Origin: JANQRA01 sp035550735 | Lineage (GTDB): Bacteria > Actinomycetota > Acidimicrobiia > Spongiisociales > ZC4RG35 | Assembly (NCBI GenBank): GCA_035550735.1 | Contig: DASZOM010000041.1 | Span: forward strand, 1-64,000 | Length of the DNA: 64,000 nucleotides | Direction of reading: 5' to 3' | Shown here: in pieces, positions 25,174 through 32,806 of the stretch | How positions within the stretch are numbered: position 1 is the first letter of the stretch | Layout: each line of letters starts with the position of its first letter | Position numbers and translations under genes: made by a program | The notes under the pieces: model-generated | The model's input: the letters and a program-made list of their open reading frames with translations, nothing else | Databases searched by the model: none | Told to the model about the DNA's origin: nothing

Positions 25174-27171
25174 TCAGGCCTCTGCGGGACGTCCCTTGGT
25201 ACGGGGGAGCTTCCGACCCAGTTTGAGGGACTCGGTTACTTCCTCACCCTCCTGGTCGTCCTTCGCCACTGCGGCGGCGACTTCCTCGCGCTGCTGCGGC
25301 AAGACCGGGTTGTCGGGGTACTTGATACGCAACGATCCGTCGAAGGCGTGTTCCCACTTGGGCACGTCGTGGAAGATCTCGGCGACCTCCTCGCGGTCCA
25401 CGGTCTCCCTGTCGAGGAGGGACGCCACCATCCTCTCCAACGCATCCTGATGATGTTCGAGGATGGAGCGCGCCTCCTCGTGAGCGGCGTTGATCAGCTT
25501 GCGGACCTCGGCGTCGATGAATGCGGCGACCTCGTCGGAGTAGTCTTGCTGTCTCGAGTAGTCACGGCCTAAGAAGACCTCGCCATTCGGCTTCCCGTAC
25601 TGCATCGGCCCCAGCTCGTCGCTCATGCCGTACTCCATGACCATGCGCCGGGCGAGGGTGGTGGCCTTCTCGATGTCGTCTGCGGCGCCGGTGGAGGGGT
25701 CGGCAAAGATCAGCTCCTCGGCGGTGCGGCCACCGAGCAGCATGGCGAGCCGGTCGACCAGCTCGCTGCGCCGCGAGATGTACTTGTCATGGGTGGGCAG
25801 CGACAGGGTGTGGCCGAGTGAGCGGCCCCGGGAGACGATCGTGATCTTGTGCACCGGGTCGGAGTTGGGGAGGGCATAGCCGACCAGGGCGTGGCCGGTC
25901 TCGTGATAGGCGATGACCTTGCGCTCCTCCTCGGAGAGGACTCGCGTCTTGCGCTCGGGCCCTGCGATGACACGGTCGATGGCCTCCTCGAGCTCGACCA
26001 TGGTGATCTGCTTGCTGCGCTTGCGGGCGGCGAGCAGCGCTGCCTCGTTGATCAGGTTGGCCAGGTCTGCGCCGGTGAAGCCGGGGGTCCGCCTGGCAAG
26101 GACGGCCAGGTCGATCTCGTCGGCGAGGGGCTTGCCCTTGGCGTGGACGGCGAGGATCGCCTCCCGTCCCTCCACGTCGGGAGCGTCGACGGTGATCTGA
26201 CGGTCGAAGCGCCCGGGGCGAAGCAGGGCAGGGTCGAGGATGTCGGGCCGGTTGGTCGCCGCCATCACGATCACGCCGGTGTTGCCCTCGAACCCGTCCA
26301 ACTCGACCAGGAGCTGGTTGAGGGTCTGCTCCCTCTCGTCGTGGCCACCTCCGAGCCCGGCGCCTCGATGCCGTCCGACGGCATCGATCTCGTCGATGAA
26401 GACGATGGCGGGCGCGCTCTGCTTCGCCTGCTCGAAGAGGTCACGAACACGCGCGGCACCGACGCCAACGAACATCTCGACGAAGTCCGAGCCTGAGATC
26501 GACATGAAGGGCACACCGGCCTCGCCGGCCACCGCCCGGGCGAGCAGGGTCTTGCCGGTGCCGGGAGGGCCGAAGAGCAGGACGCCCTTGGGGATCTTGG
26601 CGCCCATCTGGCGGTAGCGATCCGGGTTGGCGAGGAAGTCCTTGATCTCCTCCAGCTCCTCTTTGGCCTCGAGGAGACCGGCCACGTCGTCGAATGTGAC
26701 CTTGGGCTGCTCCTTGCCGACGAGCTTGGCCCGGGACTTGCCGAACTGCATGACCCGGTTCCCCCCACCCTGCATCTGCATGAAGATGAAGACCATGAAT
26801 CCGAGCAGGAAGAGCCAGGGGAGGAACCCGATCAGCAGCTCCCAGAAGCCTGCGGGCTCCTCATTGACATCCCAATTGGTCCCGGTCCGCTCCAGGGTGT
26901 CGGTGAGCTGGGTCTCGAAGCCCTCGACATAGCTGGCCACTTGGTCGAAGGTGCCCTCTTCTGCGTCGCTGCCGATGGTACGGCCCTGCGCCCGCTTGGA
27001 TCGGGCGAGGAGGACGACCTCCTCGTACTCGCCGTCCTCGACGTTCTGGACGAACTGGGAGATGGTGATCTCCTCGGGCCCGGCGACCTGATCGAACCAC
27101 CAGGAGAAGAGGATGGCGACGAGGATGATCGACATCCCGTAGACGATGAGGGTTCGCAGGGTGCGGTTCAC
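25174..27171 (-). CDS. ftsH: ATP-dependent zinc metalloprotease FtsH
   Basis: 665 aa membrane-bound AAA protease. Two N-terminal membrane segments (LIVYGMSIILVAILFSWWF and FWELLIGFLPWLFLLGFMVF) flank an extracytoplasmic loop. The AAA domain has Walker A GPPGTGKT near residue 200 and Walker B IVFIDEIDAVG; the metalloprotease site HETGH is near 423. The C-terminus is acidic and basic mixed, without extra domains. Start GTG 27171 with GAGG upstream. Located between the folate region and hpt, as in mycobacteria. Confidence 0.97.
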   Translation of the reverse strand: MNRTLRTLIVYGMSIILVAILFSWWFDQVAGPEEITISQFVQNVEDGEYEEVVLLARSKRAQGRTIGSDAEEGTFDQVASYVEGFETQLTDTLERTGTNWDVNEEPAGFWELLIGFLPWLFLLGFMVFIFMQMQGGGNRVMQFGKSRAKLVGKEQPKVTFDDVAGLLEAKEELEEIKDFLANPDRYRQMGAKIPKGVLLFGPPGTGKTLLARAVAGEAGVPFMSISGSDFVEMFVGVGAARVRDLFEQAKQSAPAIVFIDEIDAVGRHRGAGLGGGHDEREQTLNQLLVELDGFEGNTGVIVMAATNRPDILDPALLRPGRFDRQITVDAPDVEGREAILAVHAKGKPLADEIDLAVLARRTPGFTGADLANLINEAALLAARKRSKQITMVELEEAIDRVIAGPERKTRVLSEEERKVIAYHETGHALVGYALPNSDPVHKITIVSRGRSLGHTLSLPTHDKYISRRSELVDRLAMLLGGRTAEELIFADPSTGAADDIEKATTLARRMVMEYGMSDELGPMQYGKPNGEVFLGRDYSRQQDYSDEVAAFIDAEVRKLINAAHEEARSILEHHQDALERMVASLLDRETVDREEVAEIFHDVPKWEHAFDGSLRIKYPDNPVLPQQREEVAAAVAKDDQEGEEVTESLKLGRKLPRTKGRPAEA

Positions 27172-27241
27172 AAGGCCTCGGTTCTGAGGGGGCTGTCGTA
27201 GATGCTACGACGGATGATGGCGTATTCGAACCCCGCCGCGG

Positions 27242-27763
27242 TCAGGATTGTTCCCCCATGACCCCGACGTAGGGGAGGTTTCGGTACTTCCCGGCGTAGT
27301 CGAGGCCGTACCCCACGACGAACTCCGGGCCGATGGGGAAGGCGACGTACTTGACGTCGATGGGCACCCTCTGGATGCCCTCCTTGAGCAGGAGAGCGGC
27401 TATCTCCAGCGAAGCCGGCTTGCGCACCTTGAGACTCTTGATCAGGTAGTTCAAGGTCAGGCCGGAGTCGATGATGTCCTCCACGATGAGGACATGGCGC
27501 CCGTCGATCTCCTCGTCGAGGTCTTTGAGGATGCGGACGACGCCGGAGGTCTGTGTCGATGCTCCGTAGGAGGACACAGCCATGAAGTCGAATTCGCAGG
27601 GGAGGTCGAGATGCCGGGCGAGGTCCGCCATCACCATGAAGGCGCCGCGGAGGACCCCCACAAGGAGCAGGTCCTTGCCCTCGTAGTCGGCGGTGATGCG
27701 CTTGCCCATCTCGGCGAGCTTCGCTTCGATCTCCTCTGCGGTGATCAGGGGCTTGATGTCCAT
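27242..27763 (-). CDS. hpt: Hypoxanthine phosphoribosyltransferase
   Basis: 173 aa purine-salvage enzyme. The PRPP-binding motif VLIVEDIIDSGLT and the flexible loop region VSSYGASTQTSG are clear. The start ATG 27763 has GGAGAG upstream; residues before it are not family-like. The hpt-ftsH and tilS neighbourhood is conserved across many bacteria. Confidence 0.95.
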   Translation of the reverse strand: MDIKPLITAEEIEAKLAEMGKRITADYEGKDLLLVGVLRGAFMVMADLARHLDLPCEFDFMAVSSYGASTQTSGVVRILKDLDEEIDGRHVLIVEDIIDSGLTLNYLIKSLKVRKPASLEIAALLLKEGIQRVPIDVKYVAFPIGPEFVVGYGLDYAGKYRNLPYVGVMGEQS

Positions 27764-27836
27764 CCCGGGTCTCTCCTGCGGGTCTCGTGGTCTCGACCGG
27801 GAACCTAGCCCGCCGGGATGACGACCGGCAACGCGC

Positions 27837-28733
27837 TCACTCGACCACGACCAGGGCGCCACGCCGGGTGACACGTCTCCCACCGGTGAGGTCCTGGCTT
27901 TCGGTCTCCCCGGTCACGACTGACCAGACCCGTTGCATACGGTCCGCGGTCACGCCGACGTCTGATTCCAAGAGGATTCTCTGCAGCAGCCGGTCGGCGA
28001 CGGGTCGGGGCAGGGTCAGCGCCAGAGCGGTGGGAACACCGGCAGACTCGCCGGTCTCCGGCACCAGCGAGTCCAGGAAGGCGTGGTCCCGATCCACCGC
28101 CGTGGCGGTGCGGGCCAGGCTCTCCACGATGCGGGGGTTCATCTCGGCGAGCAAGGGGAGGACCTGGTGGCGCACCCGATTGCGGGCGAGGGCGAAGTCG
28201 TCGTTCATCGGGTCGTCGAAGAACGCCAGCCCGGCCAGGGCCGCCAGCTCCCGGGTCTCGCTTCGGGAGATGGAGAGCATCGGGCGATAGGTGTTGGGCG
28301 GGCGGTGATACGGGATCCCGGTCAGCCCGGCGGGGCCGGTCCCCCGGATCAGGTTGATCAGGATGGTCTCGGCGTTGTCATCCCGGGTGTGGCCGGTGAG
28401 GACGGTCTGATCCCGGGTGTCGAAGACCTGGTATCGGGCCTCGCGGGCCCGCTCCTCTGGTGAGGGGCCCTCCTCGACCACCACGCTCACGGTCTCCAGG
28501 GGTGTCGCCAGTGCGGTGGCGATCGACTTGGCGGCCTCGGCGAGTCTCTGGGAGGCGGGAAGACCGTGGTCGACGTGGACCAGCCCCATCTCCCGACTCG
28601 AGCCGGCACAGAGATAGGCGAGGGCTGCGGAGTCGGCGCCGCCGGAGAGGGCGACGGTGACCGGCCCGGCGGGCAGTCTCAACTTGGCTGTGGCGACCTT
28701 GGCGAGCTCGGTCAGGCGACGCGTCGCAGCCAT
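27837..28733 (-). CDS. tilS: tRNA(Ile)-lysidine synthase
   Basis: 298 aa. Converts C34 of tRNA-Ile(CAU) to lysidine so it reads AUA. The PP-loop SGGADS is followed by LVHVDHGLPAS, TGHTRDDNAETILINLIRGTG and the conserved DDPMNDDFALARNRVRHQVLP. It is short, with only a reduced C-terminal part, as in other actinobacterial MesJ proteins. Start ATG 28733 overlaps the DUF2342 gene stop by 22 bp. Confidence 0.93.
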   Translation of the reverse strand: MAATRRLTELAKVATAKLRLPAGPVTVALSGGADSAALAYLCAGSSREMGLVHVDHGLPASQRLAEAAKSIATALATPLETVSVVVEEGPSPEERAREARYQVFDTRDQTVLTGHTRDDNAETILINLIRGTGPAGLTGIPYHRPPNTYRPMLSISRSETRELAALAGLAFFDDPMNDDFALARNRVRHQVLPLLAEMNPRIVESLARTATAVDRDHAFLDSLVPETGESAGVPTALALTLPRPVADRLLQRILLESDVGVTADRMQRVWSVVTGETESQDLTGGRRVTRRGALVVVE

Positions 28734-29752
28734 GCCTTCGGGTCACTGATCTCGGCGAGATCTGGGAGGCTGGATGCTCCGCGGAATGCCAGGCGCAAGA
28801 CGTCCCAGCCGGCCTCGCGCTCGACGATCGTGATGAATCGCTCCCCCTGCTTGTACTGCTTCAGCTTCATCTCCAGACCGGTGAGCCGGAAGAACGCCCG
28901 CGTGCGCCGATCCTGGCGCCTCCCCTTCAGCACCCTGCTCATCCGCTCCTGGGACTTGAGTCTCTCCGCCCCGACCCGGTCCATCACGACGTGGCCGTGC
29001 CCCTCGAGAAGCGACATCAGGGCCTGGACCTTGTCCACCACCGCGTTCTGCTCTCGTGTGGCGAACAGGCCGAACAGACCCCGCTCGTCGATGATCGGCG
29101 ACCCCGAGGCGCGGCGCTCGCCGATGACGTCGACCAGCCGCCCCAGCGTCCCCGGCTCGGGTCGGGCCGACTCCACCAGCTCGGTCACCAGATCGAGGAA
29201 GTAGCCGCGCATCCAGGGGATGCCCTGGAACTGGGCGCGGTGGGTCATCTCGTGCAGCGCCACCCAATAGCGGAACTCGGAAGGGTTGAACTGGTGGGTT
29301 CGCTCCAACTGCAGGATGTTGGGGCCGACGTAAGAGACAGTGTCGCCCGACTCGCCGGTGGGGAGGACCAGCTCGTACTGGCCGAGGACCCTGCGGGCGA
29401 GCACGGAGAGCACGGCCCTGGTCTCGGCGGCGATGAGACGCTCGGCGAGGACCGCGGCCGATGGGCCGCTTCCGGACTCCGCCATTCGCTCCTCCAACTT
29501 GCGTCGGGCCGGCTCCGTGAGCACGGAGAAGGTGGAGACATTGCGCTCGATCCACGCCGTGCGGTCGATCACGGCGGTGACCGGCGAGCCAGGCAGGTCG
29601 AGACCGGTGGCTTCGGGAACGACCGCAGAGACCTCCTCGGTGACACGGGCCATCTCCTCGCCGAGATTGCTCCAGTGATAGGTGTCTGCCAGGGGGTAGC
29701 CGCCGGCGAGTCGGCTGGAGATCCGGCCCCAACCAGGCCGTGAAGAGGTCAC
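28712..29752 (-). CDS. Zinc-dependent metalloprotease, DUF2342 family
   Basis: 346 aa. The HEMTHR segment (VALHEMTHRAQF) is an HExxH zinc site. The family is known as 'coenzyme F420 biosynthesis-associated' from co-occurrence, though no biochemical role is established. It is fixed next to tilS in actinobacteria (Rv3626c). Start GTG 29752 overlaps the next upstream stop as GTGA. No signal peptide, so it is cytoplasmic. Confidence 0.85.
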   Translation of the reverse strand: MTSSRPGWGRISSRLAGGYPLADTYHWSNLGEEMARVTEEVSAVVPEATGLDLPGSPVTAVIDRTAWIERNVSTFSVLTEPARRKLEERMAESGSGPSAAVLAERLIAAETRAVLSVLARRVLGQYELVLPTGESGDTVSYVGPNILQLERTHQFNPSEFRYWVALHEMTHRAQFQGIPWMRGYFLDLVTELVESARPEPGTLGRLVDVIGERRASGSPIIDERGLFGLFATREQNAVVDKVQALMSLLEGHGHVVMDRVGAERLKSQERMSRVLKGRRQDRRTRAFFRLTGLEMKLKQYKQGERFITIVEREAGWDVLRLAFRGASSLPDLAEISDPKAWLRRVA

Positions 29753-30066
29753 TCCTCGATGATGCGGTACCGCTTGCGCACCACGTCGGTGAAGTACTTG
29801 ACCGCGGTGATCAGGATGATCACGACGGCAAGGGCGATCGCAGTCGGCACCATGTACCGATAGGTCCAGTCCTCCTGGGCGGGGGCTGCCTCGGGCTCTT
29901 CGACCGGGACCGCCGGTGTCAGGTCGGTCACCACCGTGGTGGTGCTCCCCTCCCCAGCGCCCTCGCCGCCTTCACCCTCTTCCACGGCGAGCACCATGAG
30001 GGGAAGAGCCAAGACCATGACTGCGATGAGCGTCAGCAGGATGGTGTTGCGACCGAATCGACGCAT
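29749..30066 (-). CDS. Two-segment membrane protein of unknown function
   Basis: 105 aa. N-terminal hydrophobic segment (ILLTLIAVMVLALPLMVLAV, about 8-28), an acidic/Thr linker outside, then a second TM helix (MVPTAIALAVVIILITAVKY, about 67-87) and a basic cytoplasmic tail. Start ATG 30066 has a TAGGCT box (complement of 30074-30079) 7 nt upstream, indicating a leaderless message; an ATG at 30096 would add 10 residues. Overlaps the DUF2342 start by 4 bp and is therefore coupled to it. Confidence 0.65.
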   Translation of the reverse strand: MRRFGRNTILLTLIAVMVLALPLMVLAVEEGEGGEGAGEGSTTTVVTDLTPAVPVEEPEAAPAQEDWTYRYMVPTAIALAVVIILITAVKYFTDVVRKRYRIIEE

Positions 30067-30104
30067 GTCGGCCAGCCTACCGCCCACCGTTTGCATCGGA
30101 GAAA

Positions 30105-30338
30105 CTATGCCGTCTCCTGGCGGATCAGGGCCCGGACCTTGTCGAGGAGGCTCTCCGGCATCTCCTCGCTGAGGCACTCGCGGATGGTGAGCTTGAGCCT
30201 GCGTTCGAAGTCGAAGGAGTGGAGACAGGGTGGGCAATCCTCCAGGTGCGCCCTCACCTGGGCGGCAGCCGCCGAGTCGAGCTCGGCATCGATGTAGGCA
30301 TAGAGATGTCGCCGGGCTTCGCCGCACTCGTCGCTCAT
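30105..30338 (-). CDS. rsrA: Anti-sigma factor, RsrA-type zinc-binding
   Basis: 77 aa. Conserved Cys5 followed by the HxxxCxxC zinc motif (His31, Cys35, Cys38: HLEDCPPC) gives the ZAS fold that releases SigR on thiol oxidation. The start ATG 30338 overlaps the sigR stop (ATGA). In mycobacteria and Streptomyces the pair controls disulfide-stress genes; this role is inferred by family. The gene symbol follows the Streptomyces name. Confidence 0.88.
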   Translation of the reverse strand: MSDECGEARRHLYAYIDAELDSAAAAQVRAHLEDCPPCLHSFDFERRLKLTIRECLSEEMPESLLDKVRALIRQETA

Positions 30339-30913
30339 GGTCTTTCTGCGCCCTCTGGGATGAGCCCTCGCTGGCTCGCGAATTCCCACAACCGCTTCTG
30401 CATGGCTTTTCTTCCGCGGTGCAACCGCGACATGACGGTGCCGATTGGGATGTCGAGGATCTCTGCGATCTCCTTGTAGGAGAACCCCTCGAGATCGGCG
30501 AGGAGCACCGGGATCCGGAAGTTCTCCGGAAGCTCCTCGACCGCTGCCTTGATGTCGGACTCGACCAGACCGTCGAGCACCCGGTCCTCGGTGGTGCGGG
30601 AGGCGTCCGCCGACTCCTCTGATCCGAGACGCCGGTAGAGATAGAGGTCCTCGACGTCGCCGAGATCGACCTCGTTGGGTCGACGGGACTCCTTGCGGTA
30701 CTTGTTGATGAAGGTGTTGGTCAGGATCCGGTACAGCCAGGCCTTGAGGTTGGTGCCTTCCTCGAACGTGTGATAGGCGCGGAACGCCTTGAGAAAGGTC
30801 TCCTGAACCAGGTCCTCGGCGTCCGAGGGGTTGCGGGCCATCCGCAGGGCGGCCGAGTAGAGCTGTCGCGAGTACTGGAGCGCGTCTCGCTCGAAATTCG
30901 CCTGGTCGGCCAT
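30335..30913 (-). CDS. sigR: ECF sigma factor, SigR/SigH type
   Basis: 192 aa. Region 2 has DAEDLVQETFLKAFRAYHTF and KAWLYRILTNTFINKYRKE; region 4 has LPENFRIPVLLADLEGFSYK then EIAEILDIPIGTVMSRLHRG. The overlap with an RsrA-type anti-sigma factor supports a redox-stress role. A TAGCGT box (complement of 30923-30928) is 9 nt before the ATG. Length fits SigR. Confidence 0.92.
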   Translation of the reverse strand: MADQANFERDALQYSRQLYSAALRMARNPSDAEDLVQETFLKAFRAYHTFEEGTNLKAWLYRILTNTFINKYRKESRRPNEVDLGDVEDLYLYRRLGSEESADASRTTEDRVLDGLVESDIKAAVEELPENFRIPVLLADLEGFSYKEIAEILDIPIGTVMSRLHRGRKAMQKRLWEFASQRGLIPEGAERP

Positions 30914-30957
30914 GAGAGCGGCACGCTAGCCGGGGGTCGATTGGGGAACGATTTGGG

Positions 30958-31029
30958 AGCCGGAGAGGGGAGTCGAACCCCTGGCCTATTCATTACGAGT
31001 GAATTGCTCTACCACTGAGCTACTCCGGC
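30958..31029 (-). tRNA. tRNA-Thr (anticodon CGT)
   Basis: Minus-strand cloverleaf: acceptor GCCGGAG/CTCCGGC, anticodon stem ATTCA/TGAAT with loop CTCGTAA (anticodon CGT, reads ACG), T-arm GTTCGACTC. No encoded CCA. It lies between holB and sigR. Confidence 0.95.
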
Positions 31030-31120
31030 GAGGGTCCCATTGTACGGCGCCCTCCCCTGCTCGGCGAAGGTCGATGCTGGGCCGGATCTCCCCCTCAGCG
31101 GGATGAACTGCACGTCATCG

Positions 31121-32143
31121 TCACTCCTCCGAGCCCAGGGCGGAGAAGAGGTTGGCGAGCACCAGCTCGCGACGCAGGTTGGCCTGGATGTCGACGACGG
31201 CGTCGAGGACCGCCTCCGCCGCCGAAACCGCCCGACGCGGGGCCACGTCGGTGAGCGAGGCCAGGTCGAGGTCCCGGTTGCGGATCGGACCTCCCAGTTG
31301 CAGTGACGCCGAGTCGGAGTACCACGAGGCGAGGATCTCGAGACCGTTGACCAGCAGCGACATCTCGGCCCGCCGACGAGCCCGCTGCTCCTTCTCCTTG
31401 CTGAGGTCATCGGGGATCGAGTCCTCGACCAGGGGGGCCAGCTCTGCCAGCACGCGGGTGGCGAGGCGCTGCCCGTCCCCCGGATGCGGGGTCACCAGAC
31501 CTGGGATGGACAGCCACATCTCACGAAACCGGGCGACTTCGGGCTGGCTCATCAACGCGAGGGCCAGCCCGGGGCGTCCGCCCGAGACCACCGCCACCCC
31601 GCTCGCCGACTCCTCGTCGAGGCCGCGTGACACCAGGGCGGAGACCATCTCGGGCATGGGGACCCGCCCCACATGGATGGTGCGGCACCGGGATGCCACG
31701 GTTGGTGGGAAATCCTCCTCGGACTCGGCCACCAGGATGAAGACCACCTGGGCCAGGGGCTCCTCGAGTGTCTTGAGGAGGACATTGGCCGCATGCTCGG
31801 TCATCGAGCCGGCGTCGGGGAAGAGGAAGACGCTCCGGTCGGCCTCGATCGGCGTCAGCGACGCCCGCGACACGACCTCTCTCGCTTGTTCGACCCCGAG
31901 ACTGGTGGCGCCTTCCGGCTCGAGGACACGCAGGTCGGGATGACCGGCGGCCAGGGCGAGTCTCCGGGCCCGTTCGTCGTGGATCCCGCCGAGCAACCCG
32001 GCGGCGAAGCGGAGTGCGATGGCCTCCTTCCCCACCGACTGCGGGCCCACGAGCAGATAGGCCTGCCCGGGATGGTCCAGCTCCGACTCGAGCAGATCGA
32101 TCACACCACGATGGCCGATGATGTCGTCGAACAGACCGGTCAC
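31121..32143 (-). CDS. holB: DNA polymerase III, delta' subunit
   Basis: 340 aa clamp-loader subunit. The AAA+ fold has a P-loop LLVGPQSVGKEA, followed by LLKTLEEPLAQVVFILVAES and SRCRTIHV, the sensor/SRC segment. No zinc-binding Cys cluster is seen, unlike E. coli delta'. Start ATG 32143 overlaps the tmk stop by 4 bp. The pairing with tmk is conserved in many bacteria. Confidence 0.9.
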   Translation of the reverse strand: MTGLFDDIIGHRGVIDLLESELDHPGQAYLLVGPQSVGKEAIALRFAAGLLGGIHDERARRLALAAGHPDLRVLEPEGATSLGVEQAREVVSRASLTPIEADRSVFLFPDAGSMTEHAANVLLKTLEEPLAQVVFILVAESEEDFPPTVASRCRTIHVGRVPMPEMVSALVSRGLDEESASGVAVVSGGRPGLALALMSQPEVARFREMWLSIPGLVTPHPGDGQRLATRVLAELAPLVEDSIPDDLSKEKEQRARRRAEMSLLVNGLEILASWYSDSASLQLGGPIRNRDLDLASLTDVAPRRAVSAAEAVLDAVVDIQANLRRELVLANLFSALGSEE

Positions 32144-32727
32144 GTCGCGATCTCCAGGATCTTGGTGACCATGTCGTCCACGGTCAGAGAGCCGTCAAGC
32201 AGCACGACCTTCGGGTCGGTGCGCGCCAGATCGAGATAGGCCTCCCTCACCGCGGCCTGGAACTCGAGACCTTCGCGCCCGATCCGGTCGGGCCGATCCT
32301 GACGCTCCAAGGCCACGCCGGGCTCGACGTCGAGGACGAAGACATGGTCGGGGACGACCCCGTCCAGACCCGTCTCGTTGATCCTTCGCACCCTGTCCTC
32401 TCCCAGGCCCCGTGCCCGGCCCTGGTAGGTGATCGACGAGTAATAGGTCCGGTCGGAGACCACCCAGCGGCCCTCGGCGAGCGCCGGAGCGATCACCTCC
32501 CGGGCCAACTCGGCGCGCTGGGCGGCGAAGAGGAAGACTTCGGCCCAATCGTCGAGCCGGTCCGAGTCGAGGAGCAAGGCCCGCACCGCCTCTCCCAGGT
32601 CGGTCCCACCCGGCTCCCGGACCAGGATGGCGGCGGTCCCGGCATCCGTGAGACGGTCGACGAGGGCCTTGGCGACGGTGCTCTTGCCGCTGCCGTCGAC
32701 GCCCTCCAGGGCGATGTACCTGCTCAC
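32140..32727 (-). CDS. tmk: Thymidylate kinase
   Basis: 195 aa. Phosphorylates dTMP to dTDP. The P-loop is LEGVDGSGKSTVA, DR(T)YYSS motif VVSDRTYYSSITYQG, and REPGGTDLGEAVR provides the base-binding loop; the LID region holds DRPDRIGREGLEF. Start GTG 32727 has a TACCGT box (complement of 32735-32740) 7 nt upstream, as expected for a leaderless message. Divergent from topA. Confidence 0.94.
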   Translation of the reverse strand: MSRYIALEGVDGSGKSTVAKALVDRLTDAGTAAILVREPGGTDLGEAVRALLLDSDRLDDWAEVFLFAAQRAELAREVIAPALAEGRWVVSDRTYYSSITYQGRARGLGEDRVRRINETGLDGVVPDHVFVLDVEPGVALERQDRPDRIGREGLEFQAAVREAYLDLARTDPKVVLLDGSLTVDDMVTKILEIAT

Positions 32728-32768
32728 TGCGGACACGGTAACCAGGCCTCGTGACACGAAGACAGAGA

Positions 32769-32796
32769 TTGACATAGGGCCTGGGCATGGTGTCAA
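32769..32796. promoter_or_regulatory. TTGACA/TGTCAA inverted repeat between tmk and topA
   Basis: TTGACA (32769-32774) and TGTCAA (32791-32796) are perfect 6-bp inverted arms 16 bp apart, 10 nt before the topA ATG. They may be an operator or overlapping -35 elements of divergent promoters. No clear -10 follows on the plus strand. Confidence 0.25.
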
Positions 32797-32806
32797 CTGC
32801 GGGCCA